Assembly (NCBI GenBank): GCA_023301795.1
Contig: JALZVU010000262.1
Location: 1-43,983, forward strand
Source of the DNA: Granulosicoccus sp.
GTDB taxonomy: Bacteria > Pseudomonadota > Gammaproteobacteria > Granulosicoccales > Granulosicoccaceae
Direction: 5' to 3'
DNA: 43,983 nt
Shown here: one piece after another, positions 8,257 to 16,925 of the stretch
Layout of the letters: the number at the start of each line of letters is the position of its first letter
How positions within the stretch are numbered: position 1 is the first letter of the stretch
Notes under the pieces: generated by a model
Told to the model about the DNA's origin: nothing
What the model saw: only the letters and a program-made list of their open reading frames with translations
Databases searched by the model: none
Position numbers and translations under genes: made by a program

Positions 8257-8324
8257 TGTACCTACAGTTATGAGCAGATTCTGTACGTATACTCCCAGCC
8301 TCACTACAACGGATAGGTATTAAC

Positions 8325-9167
8325 GTGCAACAACATATTTACAAAATTTCTGCTGCTTCAGTGTTGCTTGGTAGCGCTTTGATGTTCTCATCAGTTGTTG
8401 CGGCACAAGATGAAAAAAGTGCCGGATTTGGAAGTACGTTTTCAGGCTGGAGTGGTACCGCCTCTTTGGGTGCTACCAGCTCAACAGGAAACTCTGAAGC
8501 TAGCAATATCAATGGCTCTATTCGACTTGCCAAGACTGTCAATCGTTGGGAGCATTTAGTTTTTGGTACTGTATTTAAAGGCAGTTCATCCATTGTTATT
8601 GTCGAGCGTGATCAAAATGGTGATCCAATACTTGGCGACGATGGGCGGCCACAACGAACAATCGTAAACGGTGACAATTCTGATCGCATAGCGCTCGGTT
8701 ATCAGCCCAAGTTCTATTACACGCCCAAGACCTACTTTTTTGGCATTCTCGACTGGGAGCAGGATGAACCCGCTAACATCGATACAGGAACTCGCCAGAT
8801 TGCGGGTGTTGGTCATCGGTTCTTCAAGAACGAAACTGGATTTCTGACCGCTGAGGTTGGGTTTGGTAACAAGACTACTGACCTGGTGTTCGGGGATGAT
8901 GTTAACGGTGGGGTCGGTTACCTGGGGCTAAACTATCTAAACAAAATCACAGACGAAGTAACATTCAATGCTGATCTGCGAAGTGACTTTGGCAGTGACA
9001 ATACATTTGTAGAGATCGGTTTGGGAGTCGCTTTCAAGGTCTCTGACAAGCTTGCATTCAAGGTTGCTCACTTCTCACGCAGTAACAGTGATTTATCTTC
9101 TGGAGACAGCCCTTTGAGTACAAATAGTGACAGCGTCACCAGCCTGAATCTTGTATTGGATATTTAG
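8325..9167 (+). CDS. DUF481-family outer-membrane protein
   Basis: A 280-residue exported protein with a Sec signal peptide (hydrophobic 8-22, cleavage after about Ala27). The mature start WSGTASLGATSSTGNSEASN matches the DUF481 (YdiY-like) family, in which W-x-G-x-x-x-x-G-x-x-x-x-x-G-N opens a small beta-barrel. Alternating polar and hydrophobic strands continue to the last residues (TSLNLVLDI), as expected for an outer-membrane protein recognised by BAM. The start is GTG 8325, with GGATAGG as ribosome site seven bases upstream. Function is unknown in the family. It is monocistronic, with a long palindrome-rich leader. Confidence 0.85.
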   Translation: MQQHIYKISAASVLLGSALMFSSVVAAQDEKSAGFGSTFSGWSGTASLGATSSTGNSEASNINGSIRLAKTVNRWEHLVFGTVFKGSSSIVIVERDQNGDPILGDDGRPQRTIVNGDNSDRIALGYQPKFYYTPKTYFFGILDWEQDEPANIDTGTRQIAGVGHRFFKNETGFLTAEVGFGNKTTDLVFGDDVNGGVGYLGLNYLNKITDEVTFNADLRSDFGSDNTFVEIGLGVAFKVSDKLAFKVAHFSRSNSDLSSGDSPLSTNSDSVTSLNLVLDI

Positions 9168-9178
9168 TCAGAATTATC

Positions 9179-9225
9179 CATGAACCCACTCAATCACTTG
9201 CAGTGAAAGGATTGGGCGTTTCATG
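9179..9225 (+). terminator. Imperfect stem-loop after the DUF481 gene
   Basis: Outer pairing CATGAA/TTTCATG and inner pairing CAATC/GATTG, beginning 12 bases after the stop codon. No U-tract follows, so terminator function is a guess from position. Confidence 0.3.
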
Positions 9226-9314
9226 AATAGTCCAAGCTAGACGAATCTTGGTTTTACACTTGCGCAGTGTCATGCGTAGGTGTGCAGTTGCATTATTTTT
9301 AATATAGCTTTTCA

Positions 9315-9350
9315 CTAGGGGCACTTGCTACTTGTTTGTGGGTGCCCTAG
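9315..9350. repeat. Strong stem-loop CTAGGGGCAC/GTGCCCTAG
   Basis: Left arm 9315-9324 and right arm 9342-9350 form nine pairs with one bulged G, around a 17-base loop. No U-tract on either strand. It could be a structured terminator or a leader element. Confidence 0.45.
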
Positions 9351-9530
9351 GCGCCAAATGATGGCCGCCCATCCGCTATCGGCAGGCTTGCAGATATTGG
9401 CTTGCCTCAGAAGTATCGTGTTCTTGAACTCTGTCATTAGTTGGGCCTATACATTCAGGCCCTGATAAAAACTTGACACAGTGAGGCACAACGATTCACT
9501 ATCCACCAATGATTTGTGATCGTTAGCCAT

Positions 9531-10037
9531 ATGCCCAGATTCCTTTCGACGTTTGTGCGGGTCGTCGAGGCCATCAACTATCGCCTGGGGCGAGTTATGA
9601 TGTATTTCATCTTCGTGATGATTGGCATCCTGCTGTGGTCCTCGATATCCAAGACTTTTTTTCTACCTTCGCTGTGGACGCTGGAGCTTGCCCAGTTTTC
9701 CATGGTGGCCTACTTTCTACTGGGTGGGCCGTATGCACTACAAATGGGCGCCAATGTGCGGATGGATCTCCTGTATGGCGGATGGTCTGTCAGAAAGAAA
9801 GCCTGGGTAGACGCCTTCACTGTTTTTTTTCTGATCTTTTATCTGGGCGTGCTGCTCTACGGGGGCATCGAAAGCCTTGCCTATGCGCTGGAGTACAACG
9901 AGCGCAGTCCCACCGCATGGCGTCCATACATGTGGCCGATAAAATCGCTGATGTGTCTGGGCGTGTTTCTCATGCTGCTGCAAGCTCTGGCTGAGCTGAT
10001 CAAAGACATTGCTCGTCTTCGTAATGTGGAGCTCTGA
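9531..10037 (+). CDS. TRAP transporter small permease (DctQ family)
   Basis: Small membrane subunit of a tripartite ATP-independent periplasmic transporter, 168 residues. Four hydrophobic segments are visible. The DctQ-type stretch WTLELAQFSMVAYFLLGGPYAL and the following GANVRMDLLYG are family hallmarks. Its stop codon abuts the large permease ATG (TGA then ATG), so the two are translated together. I prefer ATG 9531; GTG 9516 would add five residues, and neither has a clear ribosome site. The substrate is not given by this subunit. Confidence 0.9.
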   Translation: MPRFLSTFVRVVEAINYRLGRVMMYFIFVMIGILLWSSISKTFFLPSLWTLELAQFSMVAYFLLGGPYALQMGANVRMDLLYGGWSVRKKAWVDAFTVFFLIFYLGVLLYGGIESLAYALEYNERSPTAWRPYMWPIKSLMCLGVFLMLLQALAELIKDIARLRNVEL

Positions 10038-11360
10038 ATGTCGTACGAGCTAATAGGCATCATGATGTTCTCATCCATGATGTTGATGATGTTGACCGGG
10101 CAGCGAGTGTTTGCTGCTATCGGCGCTGTCGGTGCCATTGCAGCAATTGCTCTATACGGTACTGGAGGGTCAGATTTCGCTTTTTCAGCAGCCATGAAAC
10201 TCATGAAGTGGTATCCGCTGCTCACGCTGCCCATGTTTATTTTTATGGGTTATGTGCTGTCGGAATCAGGTCTTGCAGATGATCTGTACAAGATGTTTCA
10301 CATCTGGATGGGTGGGCTGAATGGTGGGCTGGCCATCGGCACTATTGGTCTGATGGTCCTCGTGTCTGCCATGAATGGCTTGTCGGTTGCTGGCATGGCG
10401 ATCGGAGCCACCATTGCGCTGCCAGAACTGCTGCGCCGTGGTTACGATAAACAGATGGTGACAGGCGTGGTGCAGGCTGGGTCATCATTGGGCATTCTCG
10501 TGCCGCCCTCCGTGGTGCTTGTGTTGTACGCCATGATTGCCCGTCAGCCCGTGGGACAATTATGGCTGGCTGGCATTCTGCCCGGTTTGATGATGGCTGC
10601 CATGTTCATCATCTACATCGCAGTCAGGTGCAAGTTGCAACCGCACCTGGGGCCTGCTTTACCGGCTGAAGAGCGCCAGGTATCCAAGCGCGAGAAATAC
10701 CGATTGTTGGGTGCGGGGCTGCTGCCATTAGGTATCTTCGCTGCCATGATGATACCGTTCATTAATGGCTGGACGAGCCTTGTCGAGAGCTCGGCTGTGG
10801 GGGCACTAGCAGCATTGTTTGCAGCTATTGCCAAAGGCCGAATGAACAAGGTGGTGTTTGAAACATCGGTGCGTCAGACACTGGCAATCAGCTGCATGTT
10901 CATGTGGATTATTATGGCGGCCTTGTGTTTTGGAGCCGTGTTCGACGGACTGGGCGCTGTGCGTGCCATAGAGAATCTGTTTACCGAGCAGCTGGGCTTG
11001 AGTCCGTGGACCATTCTCATTCTCATGCAGCTGTCATTTATCCTCATGGGTACGTTTCTGGACGACACCGCCATGCTAGTTATCGTTGCACCTTTGTACG
11101 TTCCACTAGTGGGCTCACTCGGGTTTGACCTTATCTGGTACGGCGTGCTGTATACAATGACAACGCAAATTGCCTATATGACGCCGCCTTTTGGCTATAA
11201 CTTGTTTCTGATGCGAGCCATGGCCCCACCAGAAATTTCGTTAAGTGACATCTATCGATCCATCGTGCCGTTTGTCATTGTGATGCTGATAGGTCTGGCC
11301 ATTGTCATGCGATTTCCGGATATAGCGTTGTGGTTGCCCGCGCTTGTTTATGGATCGTAG
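10038..11360 (+). CDS. TRAP transporter large permease (DctM family)
   Basis: Channel-forming subunit that uses the sodium or proton gradient to bring the substrate across the inner membrane. The 440 residues and about 12 membrane segments fit the family. GVVQAGSSLGILVPPSVVLVLYA and the mirrored second-half motif FLDDTAMLVIVAPLYVPLV are diagnostic of DctM. YMTPPFGYNLFLMRA near the end is also typical. It directly follows the small permease. The binding-protein gene follows after 119 bp, giving the order Q-M-P, which differs from the P-Q-M order of classical dct operons. Confidence 0.95.
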   Translation: MSYELIGIMMFSSMMLMMLTGQRVFAAIGAVGAIAAIALYGTGGSDFAFSAAMKLMKWYPLLTLPMFIFMGYVLSESGLADDLYKMFHIWMGGLNGGLAIGTIGLMVLVSAMNGLSVAGMAIGATIALPELLRRGYDKQMVTGVVQAGSSLGILVPPSVVLVLYAMIARQPVGQLWLAGILPGLMMAAMFIIYIAVRCKLQPHLGPALPAEERQVSKREKYRLLGAGLLPLGIFAAMMIPFINGWTSLVESSAVGALAALFAAIAKGRMNKVVFETSVRQTLAISCMFMWIIMAALCFGAVFDGLGAVRAIENLFTEQLGLSPWTILILMQLSFILMGTFLDDTAMLVIVAPLYVPLVGSLGFDLIWYGVLYTMTTQIAYMTPPFGYNLFLMRAMAPPEISLSDIYRSIVPFVIVMLIGLAIVMRFPDIALWLPALVYGS

Positions 11361-11479
11361 TTGGCTTAAGCGATTGAGACAGCACACAGAATTTATTAGG
11401 TTTAATAATACACAGAGCACTAGCAGTAAAGACAGACTAGCAGCACACATCATTTCGATCACTGTAGAGGGAGAAGAGA

Positions 11480-12529
11480 ATGAGTACACGTCGCAAGTTT
11501 CTAAGTAAGGCTGCCGTTGGTACGGCCGCGGTAGGTACCGGTACAATTTTGGGCGCCCCCGCCATTCATGCGCAGTCCAAAATCAAATGGCGTATGCAAA
11601 CCTACGCTGGTCCTGCATTAGCTGAACATGTCATCAAGCCTGCTATCGATTCGTTTAATAAAATCGCTGGCGATGAGATGGAGATCGAACTATATTTCGC
11701 TGATCAGCTAGTGCCCACCGGTGAGCTGTTTCGCGCTTTGCAAAAAGGTACCATCGATGCGGTTCAATCTGATGATGACTCAATGGCATCTCCCACTGAG
11801 GTGACGGTTTTTGGTGGCTACTTTCCGTTTGCCAGTCGTTACTCGCTCGACGTTCCAGTGCTGTTCAACCAGTATGGCCTGGACAAAATCTGGTCTGAAG
11901 AATACGAAAAGGTAGGCGTAAAATGGTTGTCCGCTGGCGCATGGGATCCCTGTCATTTTGCAACCAAAGATCCTATCCGTAGTCTGGAGGATCTGAAAGG
12001 TAAGCGTGTATTTACGTTCCCGACGGCTGGTCGCTTCATGAGCCAGTTTGGCGTTGTACCTGTGAGCTTGCCGTGGGAAGACATAGAGGTGGCAGTCCAA
12101 ACCGGTGAGCTTGATGGTATCGCATGGTCTGGTATCACTGAGGATTACACCGTGGGTTGGGCTGACGTAACCAACTACTTTCTGACAAACAATATATCTG
12201 GTGCATGGGCCGGTTCGTTCTATGCGAATATGGATAAGTATCAGGAGCTTCCACCGCATTTACAGGAGCTTCTCAAGTTGACAATGGACAGCTCGCATTA
12301 CTATCGCCAGTGGTGGTACTGGGGCGGTGAAGCTGACTTGCGCGTAAACGGTCCAAAGATGGAGCTCACTACCATTCCTGACGAAGAGTGGGCCACTGTT
12401 GAATCAGCAGCATTGAAGTTCTGGGACGAAATTGCTGAGGAATCTGAAATCAAGGCCAAAGTCGTTGGCATCTTCAAGGAATACAACGCTGTTATGGAGA
12501 AGGCTGGACGGCCTTATCGATACAGTTAG
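11480..12529 (+). CDS. TRAP transporter substrate-binding protein (DctP family), Tat-exported
   Basis: Periplasmic binding protein of 349 residues. The N-terminus STRRKFLSK followed by an Ala/Gly-rich stretch and AIHAQ is a twin-arginine signal, so it is probably folded before export. LKGKRVFTFPTAGRFMSQFG carries the conserved Arg (about residue 176) that binds substrate carboxylate in this family. Next comes VAVQTGELDGIAW, the usual Q-x-G-x-x-D-G motif. It resembles the TakP/2-oxoacid type in general layout, but I cannot fix the ligand. It has a strong ribosome site (GAGGGAG) and is followed by a large hairpin. Confidence 0.92.
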   Translation: MSTRRKFLSKAAVGTAAVGTGTILGAPAIHAQSKIKWRMQTYAGPALAEHVIKPAIDSFNKIAGDEMEIELYFADQLVPTGELFRALQKGTIDAVQSDDDSMASPTEVTVFGGYFPFASRYSLDVPVLFNQYGLDKIWSEEYEKVGVKWLSAGAWDPCHFATKDPIRSLEDLKGKRVFTFPTAGRFMSQFGVVPVSLPWEDIEVAVQTGELDGIAWSGITEDYTVGWADVTNYFLTNNISGAWAGSFYANMDKYQELPPHLQELLKLTMDSSHYYRQWWYWGGEADLRVNGPKMELTTIPDEEWATVESAALKFWDEIAEESEIKAKVVGIFKEYNAVMEKAGRPYRYS

Positions 12530-12586
12530 TTCAGGATAGAACTCTTGGCGCTTTAGATTATTTAAATCGAGTGCTGTGACGCAAGA

Positions 12587-12650
12587 TGACTTCTGATGGC
12601 TTGGTTTTACTTTACATTGGCCAATGTATTGCCGTCAGAAGTCAGTTTTA
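12587..12650 (+). terminator. Nested hairpin terminator after the TRAP binding-protein gene
   Basis: Arms TGACTTCTGATGGC (12587-12600) and GCCGTCAGAAGTCA (12631-12644) pair over 14 positions with a single G-U. The right arm is followed by GTTTTAT. The 30-base loop contains a second, perfect 14-bp palindrome, ACATTGGCCAATGT (12614-12627). It is likely a terminator or partial terminator separating transport from catabolic genes. Confidence 0.65.
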
Positions 12651-12746
12651 TAGGTAAAAGTTTTATAGTTTAAAGTGCGCTTTGAAAACCTACTGGCGGC
12701 GCTTTTAACTCCTCATCAATTTAACGTCATTATCGACGGAAACATC

Positions 12747-14126
12747 ATGCCCGGTAATCTGAGTTTTGATTCTCTAAAAAATGCTGCTGCGGATGGTAGC
12801 GTTGATACGGTCGTTGCGGTCATCGTGGATATGCAGGGTCGCTTGATGGGTAAGCGGTTCCATGTTCAGCACTTTATTGAAAGCGCCGTGACAGAGACGC
12901 ATTGTTGTAACTATTTGCTAGCGACAGATCTGGAGATGGCAACTCCAGATGGGTATGCCTCTACAAGCTGGTCCAGTGGCTACGGCGATTACATCATGAA
13001 GCCTGATATGAGTACGCTAAGGCTTACGCCGTGGGCGCAGGGTGCTGCGATGGTGCTATGTGATGTCATTGATCATCACACGCTTGAGGATGTACCGCAT
13101 TCCCCACGAGCAATTTTAAAAGCACAGGTTGCACGTCTTGAGTCAATGGGCATGCAATGCATGGCCGCCACGGAGCTTGAGTTCTTTGTGTATCGTGAAA
13201 CCTTCGAACAGGCACGCGAAAAAAAGTACCAATCGCTTACGCTGTCAAGTCCTTACAACGAGGACTATCATATTTTTCAGACAGCCAAAGAAGAGGGATT
13301 TATGCGGCCTCTGCGCAATCAATTGTTTGATGCGGGCATCCCGATAGAATGCACAAAAGGTGAGGCGGAAGCCGGGCAGGCAGAGCTGAATATCCGTTAT
13401 TCGGATGCGCTTGATATGGCCGACAACCACAGCGTTGCAAAACATGCCACGAAGGAGATTGCTCTGGCGGCAAATTGCAGTGTGAGTTTTCTGGCAAAAG
13501 TGCAAGAGAATCTAACCGGATCTTCCAGTCATGTGCATCAGTCACTACGAACTCTTGATGGCAAACCTGTATTTTTTGATCCAGACGCTAAGCACGGAAT
13601 GTCTCAAACCATGAAGCACTATCTCGCTGGGCAGCTGGCCTATGCGCGCGACACCACAGTGTTTCTTGCGCCTTACATTAATTCTTACAAGCGCTTTGCG
13701 GCTGGAACGTTTGCACCAACGCATATTGTCTGGTCAATTGATAATAGGACGGCAGGTTTTCGTATTGTCGCTCCTGGTTCTTCTAACGTGCGCGTTGAGT
13801 GCCGTGTGGGTGGTTCAGATTTAAACCCGTATCTCGCTATGGCGGCTCAGATTGCTGCAGGTATTGCAGGTATTGAACAAAAGCTGGAACTGCCCGACGC
13901 CTATGACGGAGATGCCTACAGCGTTGATGAACTGGCGGTAAAGGTGGATCAGATTCCCGGTAACCTGCGCGATGCCACCCAAGCCTTACATGGCAGTACC
14001 ATGCTTCGACAAGCTATGGGTGATGAGGTGATCGATCACTACGTTCGGGCAGCCAAATGGGAGCAGGAAGAATTCGATCGCGTGGTTACCCAGTACGAAA
14101 TTAATCGAGGGTTTGAGCGCGCCTAG
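12747..14126 (+). CDS. Glutamine-synthetase-like gamma-glutamyl-amine ligase
   Basis: ATP-dependent ligase of the glutamine synthetase fold, 459 residues. The opening VDTVVAVIVDMQGRLMGKRF is typical of the PuuA/GlnT-type branch, which joins glutamate to amines other than ammonia. Metal and nucleotide motifs are present: ELEF (143-146), GEAEAGQAELN (205-215), SSSHVHQS (about 259-266), NSYKRF (312-317), and DNRTAGFR with CRVGGSDLNPYLA near the end. The adenylylation Tyr region of true GlnA is not recognisable. I start at ATG 12747; a GTG at 12675 would add 24 unlike-family residues. The exact amine is unknown. The neighbours (two dehydrogenases, TRAP) suggest it activates an imported amine for oxidation. 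Confidence 0.85.
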   Translation: MPGNLSFDSLKNAAADGSVDTVVAVIVDMQGRLMGKRFHVQHFIESAVTETHCCNYLLATDLEMATPDGYASTSWSSGYGDYIMKPDMSTLRLTPWAQGAAMVLCDVIDHHTLEDVPHSPRAILKAQVARLESMGMQCMAATELEFFVYRETFEQAREKKYQSLTLSSPYNEDYHIFQTAKEEGFMRPLRNQLFDAGIPIECTKGEAEAGQAELNIRYSDALDMADNHSVAKHATKEIALAANCSVSFLAKVQENLTGSSSHVHQSLRTLDGKPVFFDPDAKHGMSQTMKHYLAGQLAYARDTTVFLAPYINSYKRFAAGTFAPTHIVWSIDNRTAGFRIVAPGSSNVRVECRVGGSDLNPYLAMAAQIAAGIAGIEQKLELPDAYDGDAYSVDELAVKVDQIPGNLRDATQALHGSTMLRQAMGDEVIDHYVRAAKWEQEEFDRVVTQYEINRGFERA

Positions 14127-14281
14127 CGGAAGAGCCTGTCCGAGAATAATGGTCTTGTCTCGTCAGTCTGCTTTGTGACAGATGCCTGGGAGGCTCTGCT
14201 GCGTTGTAAAATGTCCTGACGCTACACACTGACAATATCAATAGCTTTTTCCATATATCAATCACCTGTAGAGATTCCAAC

Positions 14282-15667
14282 ATGACCCGCAGTACAAAGC
14301 TTGACTGTGTCTCGCCAGTTGACGGCACGGTATACGCCAGTCGCTCGGTGCTATCTGAAGAAGCGGCGCAAGCTTGCGTGAATCGAGCTCGTACCGCACA
14401 GATTGATTGGGCGGCAAAATCGCTTACCGAACGAATTACGCTGGTACAACGTGGTATCGAGATACTGGGCACACAAACAGATGCAATCGTGCCTCAGCTA
14501 GCATGGCAAATGGGTAGGCCTGTACGCTATGGTGGCGAGCATGGTGGTGTGCTTGAGCGTTCAAGCCGTATGGCGGAGCTTGCTGAGGAATCACTTGCAC
14601 CGCAGCTTATCGAATCCAGCGACGCCTTTGAAAGGCGCATAGAGCGCCAACCTCACGGAGTGGTATTAGTGGTTGCCCCTTGGAATTATCCCTATATGAC
14701 GGCGATTAACACGGTGGTGCCAGCCCTGATTGCCGGTAATTCGGTGATGCTCAAACACGCCACCCAAACGTTGTTAGTGGGCGAGCACCTGGCCAGTGCG
14801 TTTCACGAGGCAGGTGTTCCTGAAGATGTTTTCCAGAATGTCTTTCTAAGCCATGCTCTAACCAGCGAGCTGATTAGTCAGCGATCCTTTGGTTTTGTAA
14901 ATTTCACAGGTTCTGTAGCTGGTGGTCAAGCCATGGAACAGGCCGCAGCGGGTACGTTCACCCAGCTTGGTTTAGAGCTCGGTGGAAAGGATCCAGGCTA
15001 TGTCATGGAAGATGCAGATCTTGATGCCGCTGTGGACACGCTTATCGACGGTGCCATGTTTAATTCAGGCCAGTGTTGCTGCGGTATTGAACGAATTTAT
15101 GTTGTCGAATCGTTGTTTGATGCCTTTGTCAGTAAAGCTGTGGATATTGTGTCGGCCTACAAGCTGGGCAATCCCTTGAACGCTGACGTTACATTAGGGC
15201 CTATGGCACATGCGCGATTTGCAGCGCATGTTCGTGCGCAGACTCAAGCCGCCGTGGACGCGGGCGCTAAGGCACTTATTGATCCCGCGCTGTTTCCTGA
15301 AGATGATGGCGGTGCCTACCTCATGCCACAAATTCTGATAGATGTTACTCACGACATGAGTGTCATGCGTGATGAGTCGTTCGGTCCTGTGGTGGGTATC
15401 ATGAAAGTACAAGACGATACGCAAGCATTGCAACTGATGAACGATAGCCACTACGGGTTGACGGCATCATTGTGGACACAAAACACCGAGCGTGCAGCAG
15501 CGTTGGGCAGGCGTATAGAGACGGGCACTGTATTCATGAACCGCTGCGATTACCTGGACCCTTCTCTATGCTGGACAGGGTGTAAGGACACAGGCCGTGG
15601 TGCGGGATTATCAACGCTTGGTTACCATAGCGTGACACGCCCTAAATCCTTTCATTTAAAAAAATAA
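14282..15667 (+). CDS. NAD(P)-dependent aldehyde dehydrogenase
   Basis: Oxidises an aldehyde to its acid. The 461 residues fit the short class without a long N-terminal extension. APWNYPYMTAINTVVPALIAGN forms the Rossmann/cofactor entry. The general base is Glu232 in LELGGKDPG, and the nucleophile is Cys266 in NSGQCCCG, where three cysteines in a row surround the active site. DESFGPVVGI and the C-terminal GLSTLGYHSVTRPK are also family features. It starts 155 bp after the GS-like gene and 21 bp before the iron alcohol dehydrogenase. The three therefore look like one pathway in which this enzyme takes the aldehyde made by its neighbour. The substrate is not known. Confidence 0.93.
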   Translation: MTRSTKLDCVSPVDGTVYASRSVLSEEAAQACVNRARTAQIDWAAKSLTERITLVQRGIEILGTQTDAIVPQLAWQMGRPVRYGGEHGGVLERSSRMAELAEESLAPQLIESSDAFERRIERQPHGVVLVVAPWNYPYMTAINTVVPALIAGNSVMLKHATQTLLVGEHLASAFHEAGVPEDVFQNVFLSHALTSELISQRSFGFVNFTGSVAGGQAMEQAAAGTFTQLGLELGGKDPGYVMEDADLDAAVDTLIDGAMFNSGQCCCGIERIYVVESLFDAFVSKAVDIVSAYKLGNPLNADVTLGPMAHARFAAHVRAQTQAAVDAGAKALIDPALFPEDDGGAYLMPQILIDVTHDMSVMRDESFGPVVGIMKVQDDTQALQLMNDSHYGLTASLWTQNTERAAALGRRIETGTVFMNRCDYLDPSLCWTGCKDTGRGAGLSTLGYHSVTRPKSFHLKK

Positions 15668-15688
15668 ACAGCTTACGGACCATTAGCC

Positions 15689-16834
15689 ATGCAACTAACC
15701 GGTAACTGGCATTACCCCACCCCCATGCGTTTTGGTGCTGGGCGTATTGCTGAAATTGTAGATGCTTGCACAAGCGTTGGTATCGCGCGCCCGCTGTTTG
15801 TTACTGACCGCGGGCTGCGAGATTTGCCGATTACACAGGCAGCGCTGGATTTGCTTGAAGCCGGTGGTTTGGGTCGTGCCTTGTTCGCTGATGTGGATAT
15901 GAATCCGACGGGCGAAAATGTGGAAGCCGGTCTGCGCGTCTATCGCGAAGGTGGGCATGATGGTGTGGTCGCGTTTGGTGGCGGTTCGGCGCTTGATCTT
16001 GGTAAAACGCTGGCCTTCATGTCAGGTCAGACTCGCCCCGTCTGGGATTTTGAGGATGTTGATGATTGGTGGACACGCGCAGACCCTGCCGGTATCGATC
16101 CGATTGTGGCGGTACCCACCACTGCTGGTACAGGTTCTGAAGTGGGCCGAGCCAGTGTCATCACTAACAGTGATACTCACGAGAAGAAAATCATCTTCCA
16201 TCCGCGTATCTTGCCAGCTCTGGTTATTTGTGACCCTGAATTAAGTGTAGGAATGCCGGCTGTAATAACAGCAGGCACCGGTATGGATGCCTTCGCTCAC
16301 TGTCTTGAAGCATTCTGTTCACCGCATTATCATCCGATGAGTCAGGGCATTGCGCTGGAAGGCATGCGGCTGGTGAATGAATACTTGCCAGTAGCGTATG
16401 AGAACGGCACTGATATCGAAGCACGCAGTCACATGATGAGTGCGGCGGCCATGGGTGCTACTGCTTTTCAAAAAGGCTTGGGTGCCATTCACTCACTGTC
16501 TCATCCTATCGGTGCCACATTTAACACCCACCACGGCACCACCAATGCGGTCGTCATGCAGCGCGTGCTTGAGTTCAACCGCAATGCTGTGCAGCATAAG
16601 CTGGGTAGAGCGGCCGACTATCTCGGTATTCAAGGCGGGTTTGATGGATTTCATGCGCGGGTGGGAGAGTTGAATCGCTTGTTCTCGATACCCGAAAATC
16701 TGACAAAGCTGGGCGTGGTAAATCCGGATCTGGACAAGCTGAGCGCTAGTGCGCTAGCGGACCCGAGTACCGGTGGTAACCCTGTGGTCATGACGCTTGA
16801 GAACACGCGAGAACTGCTGGAAGCGTGTTTATAG
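15689..16834 (+). CDS. Iron-containing (group III) alcohol dehydrogenase
   Basis: NAD(P)-dependent interconversion of an alcohol and aldehyde, 381 residues. The cofactor motif is FGGGSALDLGK (96-106), followed by VPTTAGTGSEV. The metal ligands are all present by spacing: Asp200 and His204 in DAFAHCLEA, His268 and His282 in the HSLSHPIGATFNTHHG region. Lies 21 bp after the aldehyde dehydrogenase and is almost certainly co-transcribed. In a gamma-glutamylation pathway it would oxidise the terminal hydroxyl of a glutamylated amino alcohol. The reverse (aldehyde-reducing) role cannot be excluded. Confidence 0.93.
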   Translation: MQLTGNWHYPTPMRFGAGRIAEIVDACTSVGIARPLFVTDRGLRDLPITQAALDLLEAGGLGRALFADVDMNPTGENVEAGLRVYREGGHDGVVAFGGGSALDLGKTLAFMSGQTRPVWDFEDVDDWWTRADPAGIDPIVAVPTTAGTGSEVGRASVITNSDTHEKKIIFHPRILPALVICDPELSVGMPAVITAGTGMDAFAHCLEAFCSPHYHPMSQGIALEGMRLVNEYLPVAYENGTDIEARSHMMSAAAMGATAFQKGLGAIHSLSHPIGATFNTHHGTTNAVVMQRVLEFNRNAVQHKLGRAADYLGIQGGFDGFHARVGELNRLFSIPENLTKLGVVNPDLDKLSASALADPSTGGNPVVMTLENTRELLEACL

Positions 16835-16925
16835 TCGGATGTTTTGAATAGCGGATATGCCCTGAAAGCCGAAACGAGGCAATGTCGTAATATACTGAAC
16901 ACCGGACTTATTAAAAAGATGCTCA

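Larger units (their letters stand above)
7953..8324. other. 372-bp leader region upstream of the DUF481 gene, rich in dyads
   Basis: No coding frame. AT-rich, with four palindromic elements listed separately or here: an FNR-like site (8046-8059), TACACAAA/TTTGTGTA (8069-8089), AATGCA (8147-8152) / TGCATT (8161-8166), and CATTGTT-A-AACAATG (8242-8256). A -10-like TATACT lies at 8288-8293. I see no clear intrinsic terminator for tetR. Confidence 0.5.
9168..9530. other. Intergenic region before the TRAP operon
   Basis: No coding frame. It contains an imperfect stem-loop just after the DUF481 stop (9179-9225) and a strong stem-loop at 9315-9350. A perfect -35 box TTGACA at 9474-9479 is followed only by a weak -10 (CACTAT, 18 bp on). 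The TRAP operon is probably transcribed from this zone. Confidence 0.45.

Noticed and set aside
9635-9994. 119-codon open frame inside the TRAP small permease gene
   Set aside because: Overlaps a gene with recognisable DctQ sequence in another frame; no motif of its own.
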